Source of the DNA: an uncultured Eubacteriales bacterium
GTDB taxonomy: Bacteria > Bacillota > Clostridia > Oscillospirales > Ruminococcaceae
Reading direction: 5' to 3'
Length of the DNA stretch: 16,157 bases
NCBI GenBank assembly: GCA_902493155.1
Contig: CABUOE010000028.1
Span: 1 to 16,157, forward strand
How positions within the stretch are numbered: the first letter of the stretch is position 1; each line of letters opens with the position of its first letter. The notes beneath the pieces are model-generated. The model ran no database searches. It was not told the origin of the DNA and was given only the letters and a program-made list of their open reading frames with translations. A program made the position numbers and the translations under genes. This document shows positions 7,031 to 13,979 of this stretch, in pieces.

Positions 7031-7036
7031 TATAAT
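7031..7036 (+). promoter_or_regulatory. -10 box (TATAAT) upstream of the anchored coiled-coil gene
   Basis: There is a perfect TATAAT about 92 nt before the chosen ATG at 7128. The matching -35 (around 7007-7013, CTGGAT/TGGATT) is poor. The box overlaps an in-frame ATG at 7035, which argues that that upstream ATG is not the translation start. Confidence 0.45.
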
Positions 7037-7127
7037 GAGAAAAAGAAAATCCGCTCTAAAGGCGGTAAAAGTGCAAAGCGCGGGGAAACCCTTTTTCCGG
7101 CGCCTCTCTCGAATGGAGACAGGACAG

Positions 7128-7721
7128 ATGAACAAAGGATTTTGGCATGGAATCGCCGGCGTTGCGGCGGTGGCGGTAATCGGCGTGGCCGCCTGGCAGT
7201 TTATCTCCCTCCACGAACGGGTGCATACTCTAGAGGATGAAATGAACGTCCTGCTGGCCCAGACACAGGTTATCAATAACCGTTTGGCAGAGATGGACGC
7301 TTCCTCCGACGAACCGGAGGAAAGCACCTCCGAAACTGTCGACATGACGGGCTTTCAGGAGACTTTGAGCGGCATCGGCAACTTTGAGCAGGGCACGGCG
7401 GGCTCTTCCCTCAAGGCCTACACCGTGGCGGCGGGACTTCTCAATTGGCTCCACGACGTGGGGACGCTGCCCACTCAGGAGATGGAGGAGCAGATCTACC
7501 ACTACCTGAACGCCCTGGACGCCGCCCAGCAGGAGAGCTTTTCCGCCAACTTTGAGACCATCAGGCAGGCGGCCCAGCAGATCACCGACGGCACCGACGA
7601 GGCCAAAGGGATGCTCAGCGACGCAGGGAACCCCCAGAAATACGATTCCTACAGCCGGGCCGACCTGGATACAGCGACCGACATCATCCAAAAGGCCATT
7701 GAAGGGGAAAATGCCGCGTAA
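7128..7721 (+). CDS. Membrane-anchored protein of unknown function with coiled coil
   Basis: I do not recognise a named family. The 197-residue product starts with a single hydrophobic anchor (about 9-25). A heptad-rich segment follows (about 27-57, from SLHERVHTLEDEMNVLL to NNRLAEMD), typical of a short parallel coiled coil. An acidic Ser/Glu linker (about 59-70) leads to a helical domain of about 120 residues rich in Ala, Gln and Asp. It has no catalytic motif and no cysteine. It is probably anchored with the bulk outside the cytoplasm. The ATG at 7128 is chosen because GGAG lies 9 nt upstream; an in-frame ATG at 7035 falls inside a -10 box. The gene is divergent from the M23 peptidase, so a cell-envelope role is a reasonable guess but nothing more. 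Confidence 0.7.
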   Translation: MNKGFWHGIAGVAAVAVIGVAAWQFISLHERVHTLEDEMNVLLAQTQVINNRLAEMDASSDEPEESTSETVDMTGFQETLSGIGNFEQGTAGSSLKAYTVAAGLLNWLHDVGTLPTQEMEEQIYHYLNALDAAQQESFSANFETIRQAAQQITDGTDEAKGMLSDAGNPQKYDSYSRADLDTATDIIQKAIEGENAA

Positions 7722-7753
7722 CAGCGGGGCTTTTCCAAAAAAAGAGAGATAAA

Positions 7754-7796
7754 AAACAAGCCTGTAATGCAAAACTGCTTTACAGGCTGTTTTTCT
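7754..7796 (+). terminator. Terminator-like hairpin between the coiled-coil gene and the GNAT gene
   Basis: AGCCTGTAA (7759-7767) pairs with TTACAGGCT (7780-7788). A small GCA/TGC stem lies in the loop, and GTTTTTC follows. It would end the upstream transcript, yet it finishes only about 20 nt before the GNAT start codon, leaving no room for a separate promoter between them. Confidence 0.75.
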
Positions 7797-7812
7797 TCGA
7801 AAGGAGCGGCTC

Positions 7813-8262
7813 ATGTCCAATAAACTGACTTTTCACGCCGCGGGGCCGGAGGACGCGGAAATCCTCCTCCGCTGGAACCTTCACCACGCCAAAACCTATG
7901 AGACGGCGATGCTGGACTGGCAGCGGGTGGAGGCGTTGCTCGACGATAAGCTCCGGCAGGAGCTGCCCCACTGCCGGGTGATCTGCCGAAACGGCGAAAA
8001 AATAGGGTACTTCTCCCTGCAACGCCGCCCGGAATACCTGGAACTGGACAATTTCTGGGTTTTCCCGCCTTTTCAGGGCTGTGGTATCGGCTCCCAGGTG
8101 CTCCGGTACTGCAAAAGAGAGGCAAAAAAGGCTGGGCTTCCCCTGCGGCTTTTTGTGTTCTGCAAAAATGAAAGGGCCGTCAGGCTTTATGAGCGGTCGG
8201 GTTTTCGGGAGACGACAAAGTTCCACCAAAGCCGCATCCTCATGGAATGCCGCCCGGAATAA
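7813..8262 (+). CDS. GNAT family N-acetyltransferase
   Basis: The 149-residue protein is a single GNAT domain. Motif A is seen as LDNFWVFPPFQGCGIGSQVL (78-97), with the acetyl-CoA pyrophosphate loop Q88-G-C-G-I-G93. Motif B is seen as NERAVRLYERSGF (119-131). Such enzymes transfer an acetyl group from acetyl-CoA to an amine on a small molecule or protein. The acceptor cannot be deduced. The length is normal for a stand-alone GNAT. AAAGGAG lies just upstream of the ATG. A terminator-like hairpin precedes the gene and a strong terminator follows it, so it is either read through from the upstream gene or controlled at that hairpin. Confidence 0.87.
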   Translation: MSNKLTFHAAGPEDAEILLRWNLHHAKTYETAMLDWQRVEALLDDKLRQELPHCRVICRNGEKIGYFSLQRRPEYLELDNFWVFPPFQGCGIGSQVLRYCKREAKKAGLPLRLFVFCKNERAVRLYERSGFRETTKFHQSRILMECRPE

Positions 8263-8315
8263 TCAATACCGGAAGCGGCGAAGGTGCGCAAGGAATGAGA
8301 TTCCATAACGAAAGG

Positions 8316-8355
8316 AAAAAACGGATGCAGTCAAATGAAACTGCACCCGTTTTTT
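8316..8355 (+). terminator. Rho-independent terminator after the GNAT gene
   Basis: A 16-bp stem (AAAAAACGGATGCAGT at 8316-8331, ACTGCACCCGTTTTTT at 8340-8355) has one A-C mismatch and an 8-nt loop. The right arm supplies the T-run. It lies about 55 nt after the GNAT stop. Confidence 0.88.
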
Positions 8356-8400
8356 ATCTGTTTCTATTTTTCGAAAGGCTGTAATCCATCATGACACTTT

Positions 8401-8417
8401 CAGGCGGTATCCGCCTG
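8401..8417. other. Short perfect hairpin downstream of the small lipoprotein gene
   Basis: CAGGCGG-TAT-CCGCCTG is a 7-bp stem with a 3-nt loop. It lies about 35 nt beyond the stop of the leftward lipoprotein gene. No U-run follows on either strand, so it is not a standard terminator; it may stabilise the transcript end. Confidence 0.35.
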
Positions 8418-8451
8418 CCATCTGGGAGATGATGCTCATAACAGGTGGCAA

Positions 8452-8673
8452 CTACTTTTTGTTTTTTCTTTTTTTAATGATTAAAACAATGATAGTAATG
8501 ATGGCAGCTATTGCAAAAACAGCCACTCCAATAGCTAACAATGGATTACCTGTAACAATTATGGCTGTGGGACCATCAGCTCCGCCTATTATTCCAACAG
8601 AATGGGCGTTTTCAGTCGAACATCCACTAAGCAGCATTACGGTTGCTAATATGAATATACTTGCTTTCTTCAT
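8452..8673 (-). CDS. Small lipoprotein with the GGADGPT motif of Na+-translocating decarboxylase beta subunits
   Basis: This 73-residue protein has a lipoprotein signal peptide (MKKASIFILATVMLLSGC), with lipobox LLSGC and modified cysteine C18. The stretch HSVGIIGGADGPTAIIVTG (24-42) follows, then one membrane helix (about 44-66) and a basic tail KKRKNKK. The GGADGPTAI string is the conserved segment of the beta subunits of sodium-pumping oxaloacetate, methylmalonyl-CoA and glutaconyl-CoA decarboxylases, where the Asp helps bind Na+. Beta subunits are much larger polytopic proteins, so this is not one of them. No decarboxylase genes are nearby. GAGGTGG lies just before the ATG at 8673; longer in-frame starts add a leader without a signal. 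The gene is AT-rich relative to its neighbours. Annotation pipelines may label such genes as decarboxylase beta subunits; the true role is unknown. Confidence 0.7.
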   Translation of the reverse strand: MKKASIFILATVMLLSGCSTENAHSVGIIGGADGPTAIIVTGNPLLAIGVAVFAIAAIITIIVLIIKKRKNKK

Positions 8674-8711
8674 TTCTCCACCTCTGCCAAATATAAATGA
8701 TCTCCGTCTCC

Positions 8712-8739
8712 AATATGGCACAAAAAGGTCGAAAAACAA
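8712..8739 (-). promoter_or_regulatory. Possible promoter of the small lipoprotein gene
   Basis: On the minus strand, TTGTTT (8734-8739), a 16-nt spacer and CATATT (8712-8717) lie about 40 nt upstream of the ATG. Both boxes are imperfect. Confidence 0.35.
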
Positions 8740-8817
8740 TCCTTCGTTACCGCACCTCGTCTAATGCGTCCCCGCCGTTTTTGCCTATTGCACCGAGAAT
8801 TCCTCTACCTTGAAACT

Positions 8818-10203
8818 CTACTCGAAGCGTGCCCCTCTGCCGATCATCTTCTCCCGGATGGCCGACCCGTCGATTTCACGGGCGGCTTTTCCCTCTTCAC
8901 AGGCCATGGCAGCGCCGATTCCGGCGGCCTCTCCCAAGGCGCGGCAGATGGGCTGAATCCGCAGGCTGCTCTGGGCGACAAAATCGCTTCCCACGCAGCG
9001 CCCCGCCACCAGCAGGTTTTCAAATCCCCGCACCGTCAGGCAGCCATAGGGAATTTCGTAGTAGGGTGCGGTGTCCTTGTTCTCCTGCTGGTTTACAAGC
9101 CGCAGCTTTTTTCCGTGGATGTCCACGGGATAGTTATTGCGGCAGATGGCGTCAGGGAACTTCCGGTGAGATACGATGTCCTCAGCCGTCAGCATCGCGT
9201 CGGCCTCCAGCCGGCGGGACTCCCGCACGCCGACCATATCGGCGATTTCCGACAGATAGGCGTTTTCAAAGCCTTTAAAATACTTCTGATAAAAATTAAG
9301 CTGCCTGAGAATCGCCTTTTTGCCCTCCACCTGGATATAGGTCATGTCGTCTGCGTTAGACGCGTCGGTATGGTCAAAAAACTCCGGGTTGTTGAGGGAC
9401 ACGCTGTCCCGCCGCCCGGCGACGTAAAACATCTGCCAGTAAGCGAGGTCATCCTCGATGAGATCTCCGTTTTCAATCGCCTTTAAAAATACCGGCGTTA
9501 AGGGACATTTGTCGTAGGTGTGGCTGGTGATGGAGACTTCCAAGCCGCCGCTCTCCGGATCATACCAGTAGTTGTGCTGGCCCTTAACAAAATACTCCCT
9601 GACGAAAGCGTCAAAAGCGGGTATGTCCACCCCGCCTATCAGATACCGCAGGGACACCGGCTGGTTTTTCCCCGTCTCCTCGTCTCCCTTGCGATAACCG
9701 GCCCCGGCAAGAACCCCCAGGTCGCCGTCCCCGGTGCAGTCGATGAACATTTTCCCCTCAATATAGCCCCGGCCCGACTTATTTTGGACAACGACGGCTT
9801 TCACCACGCCGTTTTGAACGTCGGCGTCGCAGAGGAAGGTGTGGTAAAAAAGCTTGACGCCGCGCTCCACCATCATCTGCTCCAGAATAATCCGCATGGT
9901 CATAGGGTCGAAGAACCGACCGTAGCAGGCGGCTCCCCCCTCCTTTATCATCCGGGCGTTTAGCTCCTCGCTGAGATAGGAGCAGCAGGGGTCGCCTTTT
10001 TGAGGCTCTTTGGCCTCCATAAACATAGGCATCAGCGGGGTGACAAGCCCTGCCGTGGCCGAGCCGCCCACCTGACCGAACTGCTCAATAACGGCCACGC
10101 TTTTGCCCTCGTCGGCGGCTGCCATAGCGGCCATACAACCCGCTACGCCGCCTCCGCAGACCACAACGTCGGCGCAATATGTAAACTGATATCTGGTGTT
10201 CAT
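8818..10203 (-). CDS. FAD-dependent oxidoreductase (PF12831-type)
   Basis: The 461-residue protein starts with a Rossmann dinucleotide-binding motif: strand ADVVVCGGGVAGCMAA with G17-G-G-V-A-G22, and acidic E40 ending the second strand to bind the FAD ribose. A QVGGSATAGLVTP segment follows. A second FAD contact is seen in FIDCTGDGDLGVLAGAGYR, and a C-terminal one in ENLLVAGRCVGSDFVAQSSL. This architecture is that of the FAD-dependent oxidoreductase family PF12831, members of which often sit in carbohydrate-utilisation loci of Firmicutes and Bacteroidetes; their substrates are mostly unknown. The start is set by GGGAGG 8 nt before the ATG at 10203. The gene has its own near-consensus promoter and is insulated from the GH94 gene upstream by a strong terminator, though it shares the direction. 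The substrate could be a sugar or a sugar-derived acid, but this is inference. Confidence 0.85.
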   Translation of the reverse strand: MNTRYQFTYCADVVVCGGGVAGCMAAMAAADEGKSVAVIEQFGQVGGSATAGLVTPLMPMFMEAKEPQKGDPCCSYLSEELNARMIKEGGAACYGRFFDPMTMRIILEQMMVERGVKLFYHTFLCDADVQNGVVKAVVVQNKSGRGYIEGKMFIDCTGDGDLGVLAGAGYRKGDEETGKNQPVSLRYLIGGVDIPAFDAFVREYFVKGQHNYWYDPESGGLEVSITSHTYDKCPLTPVFLKAIENGDLIEDDLAYWQMFYVAGRRDSVSLNNPEFFDHTDASNADDMTYIQVEGKKAILRQLNFYQKYFKGFENAYLSEIADMVGVRESRRLEADAMLTAEDIVSHRKFPDAICRNNYPVDIHGKKLRLVNQQENKDTAPYYEIPYGCLTVRGFENLLVAGRCVGSDFVAQSSLRIQPICRALGEAAGIGAAMACEEGKAAREIDGSAIREKMIGRGARFE

Positions 10204-10274
10204 TGTCTTTCCTCCCACGATGTTTTTATGGCGTGCGAGCATTTGAGTTCCTTTGCATTGCCGCCTTTCTTTTC

Positions 10275-10302
10275 ATTATACCGGATAAAAAGATTTTTGC
10301 AA
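10275..10302 (-). promoter_or_regulatory. Promoter of the FAD-dependent oxidoreductase gene
   Basis: On the minus strand, TTGCAA (10297-10302), a 16-nt spacer and a perfect TATAAT (10275-10280) precede a leader of about 65 nt. It lies just downstream of the GH94 terminator, so the gene can be transcribed separately. Confidence 0.65.
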
Positions 10303-10348
10303 TATTTTTTATGAGCGGCGAAGCCTGCACGCAGGGAAAATTCCCACA

Positions 10349-10380
10349 AAAATACTCCCGGCAGCTGCCGGGAGTATTTT
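10349..10380 (-). terminator. Terminator of the GH94-type gene
   Basis: This is a perfect 32-bp palindrome with arms AAAATACTCCCGGCAG and CTGCCGGGAGTATTTT. Read on the minus strand it is followed by a further T to make TTTTTG. It starts about 32 nt after the GH94 stop codon. Confidence 0.88.
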
Positions 10381-10412
10381 CTAATATCGATTCGACTGAT
10401 ATTTCTTTTTCG

Positions 10413-12896
10413 TTACCCCAAATGGTACTCGATGACGTTTTCGCCGTCTTTTAAGAGTTCCGGGGCGATGAGGACGTTTTCTCGACCGGAGAACCGGTCT
10501 AAAACGGTATTCTCAACCGGCGCGCCGTTTAACAGCACCTTGCCGGAGGTACGCAGGTAGCGGAGGGTGACGTCTTTGCCTAGATAGGTAAATTTCACCT
10601 CGGGAGCTTCGAAGCTCTCGGGCAGACAGGGGCAAAGCTCCAGTCCATCCAGGGTGGGTTTCACGCCCATCATCCATTCATAGACGCCCCGCATGGCCAT
10701 GGCGACGCTTCCGGTGAGGAAGCACATGAGGCCCCTGTGGCGGAACACGGGAATTTCCTGCCAGCAGTTGACAATGGCGTAGGGGGCGGTCATGGCGAGA
10801 GCAGTGGGGTGCTTCGACTGGTCGTAGGGGGTGAGCCATTTGAGCACGTCAAGGAGCTTGTCGCCCTCCCCTGCTACGCCAAGCGCCCTTGCCAGGAAGC
10901 CCTGGGAGCCGTGGTTATAGACGTTTCCGTTTTCGGCAAAGCAGATCGGGGCGTCGCCGCTGGCAGCACGGCCCACGTTCTCCATCTTGACCTTGCCCAT
11001 AGGCGGCCAGTAGAGGCGGTAGCCGAACTCGCTTTTGAGCTGTTCCATGACCGAAACGGTCTCTTTCTGCCGGTCTCTCGCCACGCCGGTGATGACGGCG
11101 TACCAGTTGACGGGGCCGTAGGGGCGGCACTCGCCGTCGGGGTCTTTATCGGAGAAAATCCACTGGCCGTTGTCGGTAAAGGTTCCGTTAAAGAAGCCTT
11201 TTTGGTTTAATGCGCATTTCAGGACGTTTTCTTTCAGCTCTTCGGATTTTTTCCGGTAAGCGTCTACTTTTTCAAGGTTCCGGCCGGTTTTCTCGTAAAT
11301 ATCGGCCATGAGCTGCAAATTCATAACGGTCTGGCAGGAGACGGTGACCGATTCGCCCCGGCCCTTGACGCCGGCCCGGTTGACGGAATCGAGCCAGTCG
11401 CCCTCCCGGATTTTGCAGATGCCGTGTTCGCCGATGTTTTCGGGGAGGATGTAGTATTCCATGGCCTGCACCATATGCTCAAAGACGGTGCTTTCCTCGT
11501 CGGAGTCAAGCCAGGGGAGCTTTTTGTCCAAAACGGCGTAGTCGTTTGTGTGGGCGAAGTAGTTATAGAAGAATTCCACCGCGAAGGCGCCGCCATCCAC
11601 GTGGCCGCGAAGGTCGTGGTTGCCCTTCCTTCCCTTTGCGGAGTACTGCCTGGGGAACCAGCCGTCAGACCGCTGGCACTCCAGCATGGTCAGCATGACT
11701 TCCTTGCAGCTTTTCTGGTCAGTAAAGAGCAGGGCCGCGTAATCTTGGGCACTGTCCCGGCTGCCGCGCATGCCGGTGGGCCAGCCACGGTCGAGGGACG
11801 CCACCCAGTCCATCTGAAGGGGAATCCAGTAGTTTGCGTAGTAGTCGAAGTCCTCGTCGCCGGTATGTACCGCGTTTTTGGAGCAGAGGGCGTCAAAATA
11901 GGCTTTGGCTTCCGCTTTTTTGGCGGCGTACTGGGTATTATCAAAGTAGCAGAGAGTCTTTTGAGCGTCGGCAACGGACGGGAACCATCCGTTTTCGTCG
12001 TTTTGAGGCATGGACAGCACCTGGGTCAGCTCTTTTTCCTCGCCGGGGGCTAACGTCCAGTCGTACTTTGTGGCGTAGACCGGCGGGTAGGCGATGAGCA
12101 TGTTGTTTTCGCCGTACTGGGCGAAATCGCACCCGGAATCGCCGGGCAGGCGGTAGTTTCCGGTCATGACCGTTTCAGGGCAGGACAAATCGCCGTTGCC
12201 GACGAATTTCTCAAGGCTTAGTTCTACGCCGGAAGCGCCTTCCGCGTCGGTCCAGAAAACGGCGGTGCGGCGCTTAGAGGCGTCGGAATTGGCGTCTAAA
12301 AGCTGGCTCCAAAAGACGTTTTGGGTCGTTTTGCCGTAGCCCGTCTGGAGATACCACTCAAATTTGTCCCAGGGGGCCATCTGAGCCGGGTTGACATAAG
12401 GGACGAGAGACGGGTGGACGGAGAATTTCTTTACTTTATCCCCCACATTTTTCACCTTGAACTTCATGGCGATTTCGGTGCCGTGGGCGGGGATGATAAA
12501 CTCAGTGCAAAGCTGTAGCCCTTCGTTCTGGAAAGAATAGGAAGCGCACTCGGGGCGGAAACTGATTTCTAAGTTTTCCGGTTCTTTAGCTGGGTTTTTG
12601 CCGTCGACTACCGGGCGGTAGAAGTTTGTAAAGGGCTCCAAAAACTCGTCGGAGGTGAGCCAGACCATCCAGCTACTAAACTTCTGGCCGTTCTCCCGCT
12701 TGAAGAGCATGATGTCGCCGGGAGGATGGGCCTGGACGTAGACGGGGCCGAACTGGTCGACCTTTAACAGCACGTCGCGGTTTTGGTAGATGTATTCCCA
12801 GGAGGCGGGAACGTTTAAGGATTTGATGGTGAAGCCGGCACAGTCAGGCTGAAAGCGGCCCCATTCCTTCCCTTCGGGGGAAAATACTGGTTTCAT
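10413..12896 (-). CDS. GH94-type glycoside phosphorylase (GH36-type catalytic barrel)
   Basis: The 827-residue product has the family layout. An N-terminal beta-sandwich (to about 300) contains NVPASWEYIYQNRDVLLK; an (alpha/alpha)6 barrel (about 340-740) and a short C-terminal beta domain follow. Family motifs are visible: GMRGSRDSAQDY, with R380-D381 and Q384-D385 corresponding to the substrate-binding [FL]RDxxQD of cellobiose and chitobiose phosphorylases, and GDWLDSVN at 499-506, equivalent to the GDWNDGMN catalytic-Asp motif. NGNVYNHGSQGF near 670 fits the phosphate/sugar-binding region. These enzymes cleave beta-linked disaccharides with phosphate to give a sugar 1-phosphate. The exact substrate is unknown; the neighbouring GH20 remnant hints at N-acetylhexosamine. 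The start at ATG 12896 is chosen over an in-frame TTG 39 nt upstream, although the best ribosome site (AAAGGAAAG) is about 12 nt away. A palindrome in its promoter suggests repression. Confidence 0.8.
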   Translation of the reverse strand: MKPVFSPEGKEWGRFQPDCAGFTIKSLNVPASWEYIYQNRDVLLKVDQFGPVYVQAHPPGDIMLFKRENGQKFSSWMVWLTSDEFLEPFTNFYRPVVDGKNPAKEPENLEISFRPECASYSFQNEGLQLCTEFIIPAHGTEIAMKFKVKNVGDKVKKFSVHPSLVPYVNPAQMAPWDKFEWYLQTGYGKTTQNVFWSQLLDANSDASKRRTAVFWTDAEGASGVELSLEKFVGNGDLSCPETVMTGNYRLPGDSGCDFAQYGENNMLIAYPPVYATKYDWTLAPGEEKELTQVLSMPQNDENGWFPSVADAQKTLCYFDNTQYAAKKAEAKAYFDALCSKNAVHTGDEDFDYYANYWIPLQMDWVASLDRGWPTGMRGSRDSAQDYAALLFTDQKSCKEVMLTMLECQRSDGWFPRQYSAKGRKGNHDLRGHVDGGAFAVEFFYNYFAHTNDYAVLDKKLPWLDSDEESTVFEHMVQAMEYYILPENIGEHGICKIREGDWLDSVNRAGVKGRGESVTVSCQTVMNLQLMADIYEKTGRNLEKVDAYRKKSEELKENVLKCALNQKGFFNGTFTDNGQWIFSDKDPDGECRPYGPVNWYAVITGVARDRQKETVSVMEQLKSEFGYRLYWPPMGKVKMENVGRAASGDAPICFAENGNVYNHGSQGFLARALGVAGEGDKLLDVLKWLTPYDQSKHPTALAMTAPYAIVNCWQEIPVFRHRGLMCFLTGSVAMAMRGVYEWMMGVKPTLDGLELCPCLPESFEAPEVKFTYLGKDVTLRYLRTSGKVLLNGAPVENTVLDRFSGRENVLIAPELLKDGENVIEYHLG

Positions 12897-12950
12897 AGAG
12901 TTTTTCTTTCCTTTCTGTCGGCTCTGGTTTTCCAAAGCCGGTGTATTCCT

Positions 12951-12956
12951 ATTTTA
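12951..12956 (-). promoter_or_regulatory. -10 box of the GH94-type gene
   Basis: TAAAAT on the minus strand (5 of 6 to consensus) lies about 55 nt upstream of the ATG. The -35 region, about TGCAAA at 12974-12979, is weak. The spacer is filled by the 17-bp palindrome described separately. Confidence 0.4.
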
Positions 12957-12959
12957 TCG

Positions 12960-12976
12960 AAACGCCTAAGGCGTTT
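12960..12976. promoter_or_regulatory. Candidate operator in the GH94 promoter spacer
   Basis: AAACGCCT-A-AGGCGTTT is a perfect 17-bp palindrome. It begins 3 nt upstream of the -10 box of the GH94 gene and occupies the space between the -10 and -35 regions, a position where a repressor would block RNA polymerase. Odd-length palindromes of this type with AAACG/CGTTT ends are reminiscent of LacI-family operators. No LacI gene is in the window. Confidence 0.5.
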
Positions 12977-13078
12977 GCAGCGAAATGAGAGAGGTTCCGG
13001 CGAGGCGGGCAAGCTTTGAAGCAAGCCGTCTCAAAAGCCCTTTCCCGCTGGATTCAAGACGTGTAAAGTAATTTATCT

Positions 13079-13768
13079 TTACATCATTAAACTGCTGGGG
13101 GTGGTGATGTCCTTCCAGCGGAGAACCATGCCGATTTTGCCGTCTTTGTAGGTGGCGAGGGGCAGCCTTTCGGCGCTCAGTTCCTCGATGTCGTCCACCT
13201 TGCCGTCGGCGAAGAGATCCATCCTCCTCCCGGCGGATTCCATCCGCTGGACGAGGGCGCCCAAACGCAGGTCGATGACTTCAAAGCCGGAGGTTTTTCG
13301 GGTGGCGTACCACAGGCTTCTCCAAGCGTCTTTTAATGCGCGGAGGGCGTACACCGCAGAGGGCGCCGAGGCGGCCAGCGCTTTGGCGGCGGCCCGGTCC
13401 TTTGCCCGAACGATTTTTCCCGCCTGCTCCTGCCAGGCGCACTTTCTTTGAAGGGCGGCGGCCTCCGGCTTCATGACGGCGTTGCGGGACATATCGAACA
13501 TGACGCCGTTTTTCCGAAAGCAAGGGGTTTCCTCCACCGAACAGAGGGCGCCGCACTGGGCAAAGTAAGAAAGGGCCCTAAAAAACTGCACCTTTTCGCC
13601 GTAGACGATTTTTCCTTGTTTGTTTGACAGGCAGGCGACCATTTTGTCGCCTTTTTCCACCGTGACGGGGATGCCGTCTTCTCCAAAGCAGAGGGGGAGG
13701 TCCGGTTTTAACGCCTCAATGCCGGGGACAAAATCACTGATATCCCCTATGAGTTTGAGTTTTACCAT
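13079..13768 (-). pseudogene. GcnA-like GH20 beta-N-acetylhexosaminidase with the catalytic barrel deleted
   Basis: The 229-residue product joins two ends of a GcnA-like GH20 enzyme. Residues 1-104 match the N-terminal domain, including PVTVEKGDK, KIVYGEKVQFFRAL and the conserved MFDMSRNAVMKPEA that leads into the first barrel strand. From about residue 112 the sequence matches the far C-terminal helical region: ALRALKDAWRSLW, GFEVIDLRLGALVQRMES, DDIEELSAERLP and a final RWKDITTPSSL. Streptococcal GcnA is about 630 residues, so roughly 400 are missing, including the whole TIM barrel with the catalytic Asp-Glu pair. The junction is near nt 13430-13456 and keeps the reading frame. The start at 13768 has GAGG 8 nt upstream, and a near-consensus promoter lies at 13901-13930. 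It cannot be a hexosaminidase; it is most simply a deletion remnant, less likely an assembly artefact or a repurposed binding protein. Confidence 0.75.
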
Positions 13769-13900
13769 CGTTTTCGCCTCACATTTCCAGTTTGCAGATA
13801 AATTCCCGGCAAATTGGGGGACAGCCTCGCCGGGTTCATTCTGATTCATCCAGAAATCTCCATATTTTTCTCCACTTTGGATGAAATTGCCACTCTTTAC

Positions 13901-13930
13901 AGGATACCCTATGAGAACAAGGTATGTCAA
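13901..13930 (-). promoter_or_regulatory. Promoter of the GH20 remnant
   Basis: On the minus strand, a perfect TTGACA (13925-13930), an 18-nt spacer and TATCCT (13901-13906) are seen. The leader to the ATG at 13768 would be about 125 nt. In this leader (13769-13895) I see no further gene with its own ribosome binding site. Confidence 0.6.
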
Positions 13931-13940
13931 TATAAAATCA

Positions 13941-13979
13941 GGCGTTTTCGATCAGTTTTGATATGATGTTGCAAACGCC
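13941..13979. repeat. Inverted repeat upstream of the GH20 promoter
   Basis: GGCGTTT (13941-13947) and AAACGCC (13973-13979) are perfect arms. An inner ATCA/TGAT pair lies between them. The arm sequence is the same word pair, in opposite order, as the palindrome in the GH94 promoter (AAACGCC...GGCGTTT). This could be a second site for the same regulator, or chance. Confidence 0.3.

Noticed and set aside
11424..12053. 209-codon open frame antisense to the GH94-type gene
   Set aside because: The opposite strand carries conserved GH94 motifs throughout this interval; the antisense product has no recognisable features.
13769..13930. Extension of the GH20 remnant upstream to a TTG at 13930
   Set aside because: That TTG is part of the TTGACA -35 box, the added 54 residues match nothing in GcnA-like enzymes, and the ATG at 13768 has a proper ribosome site and begins the recognisable N-terminal domain.
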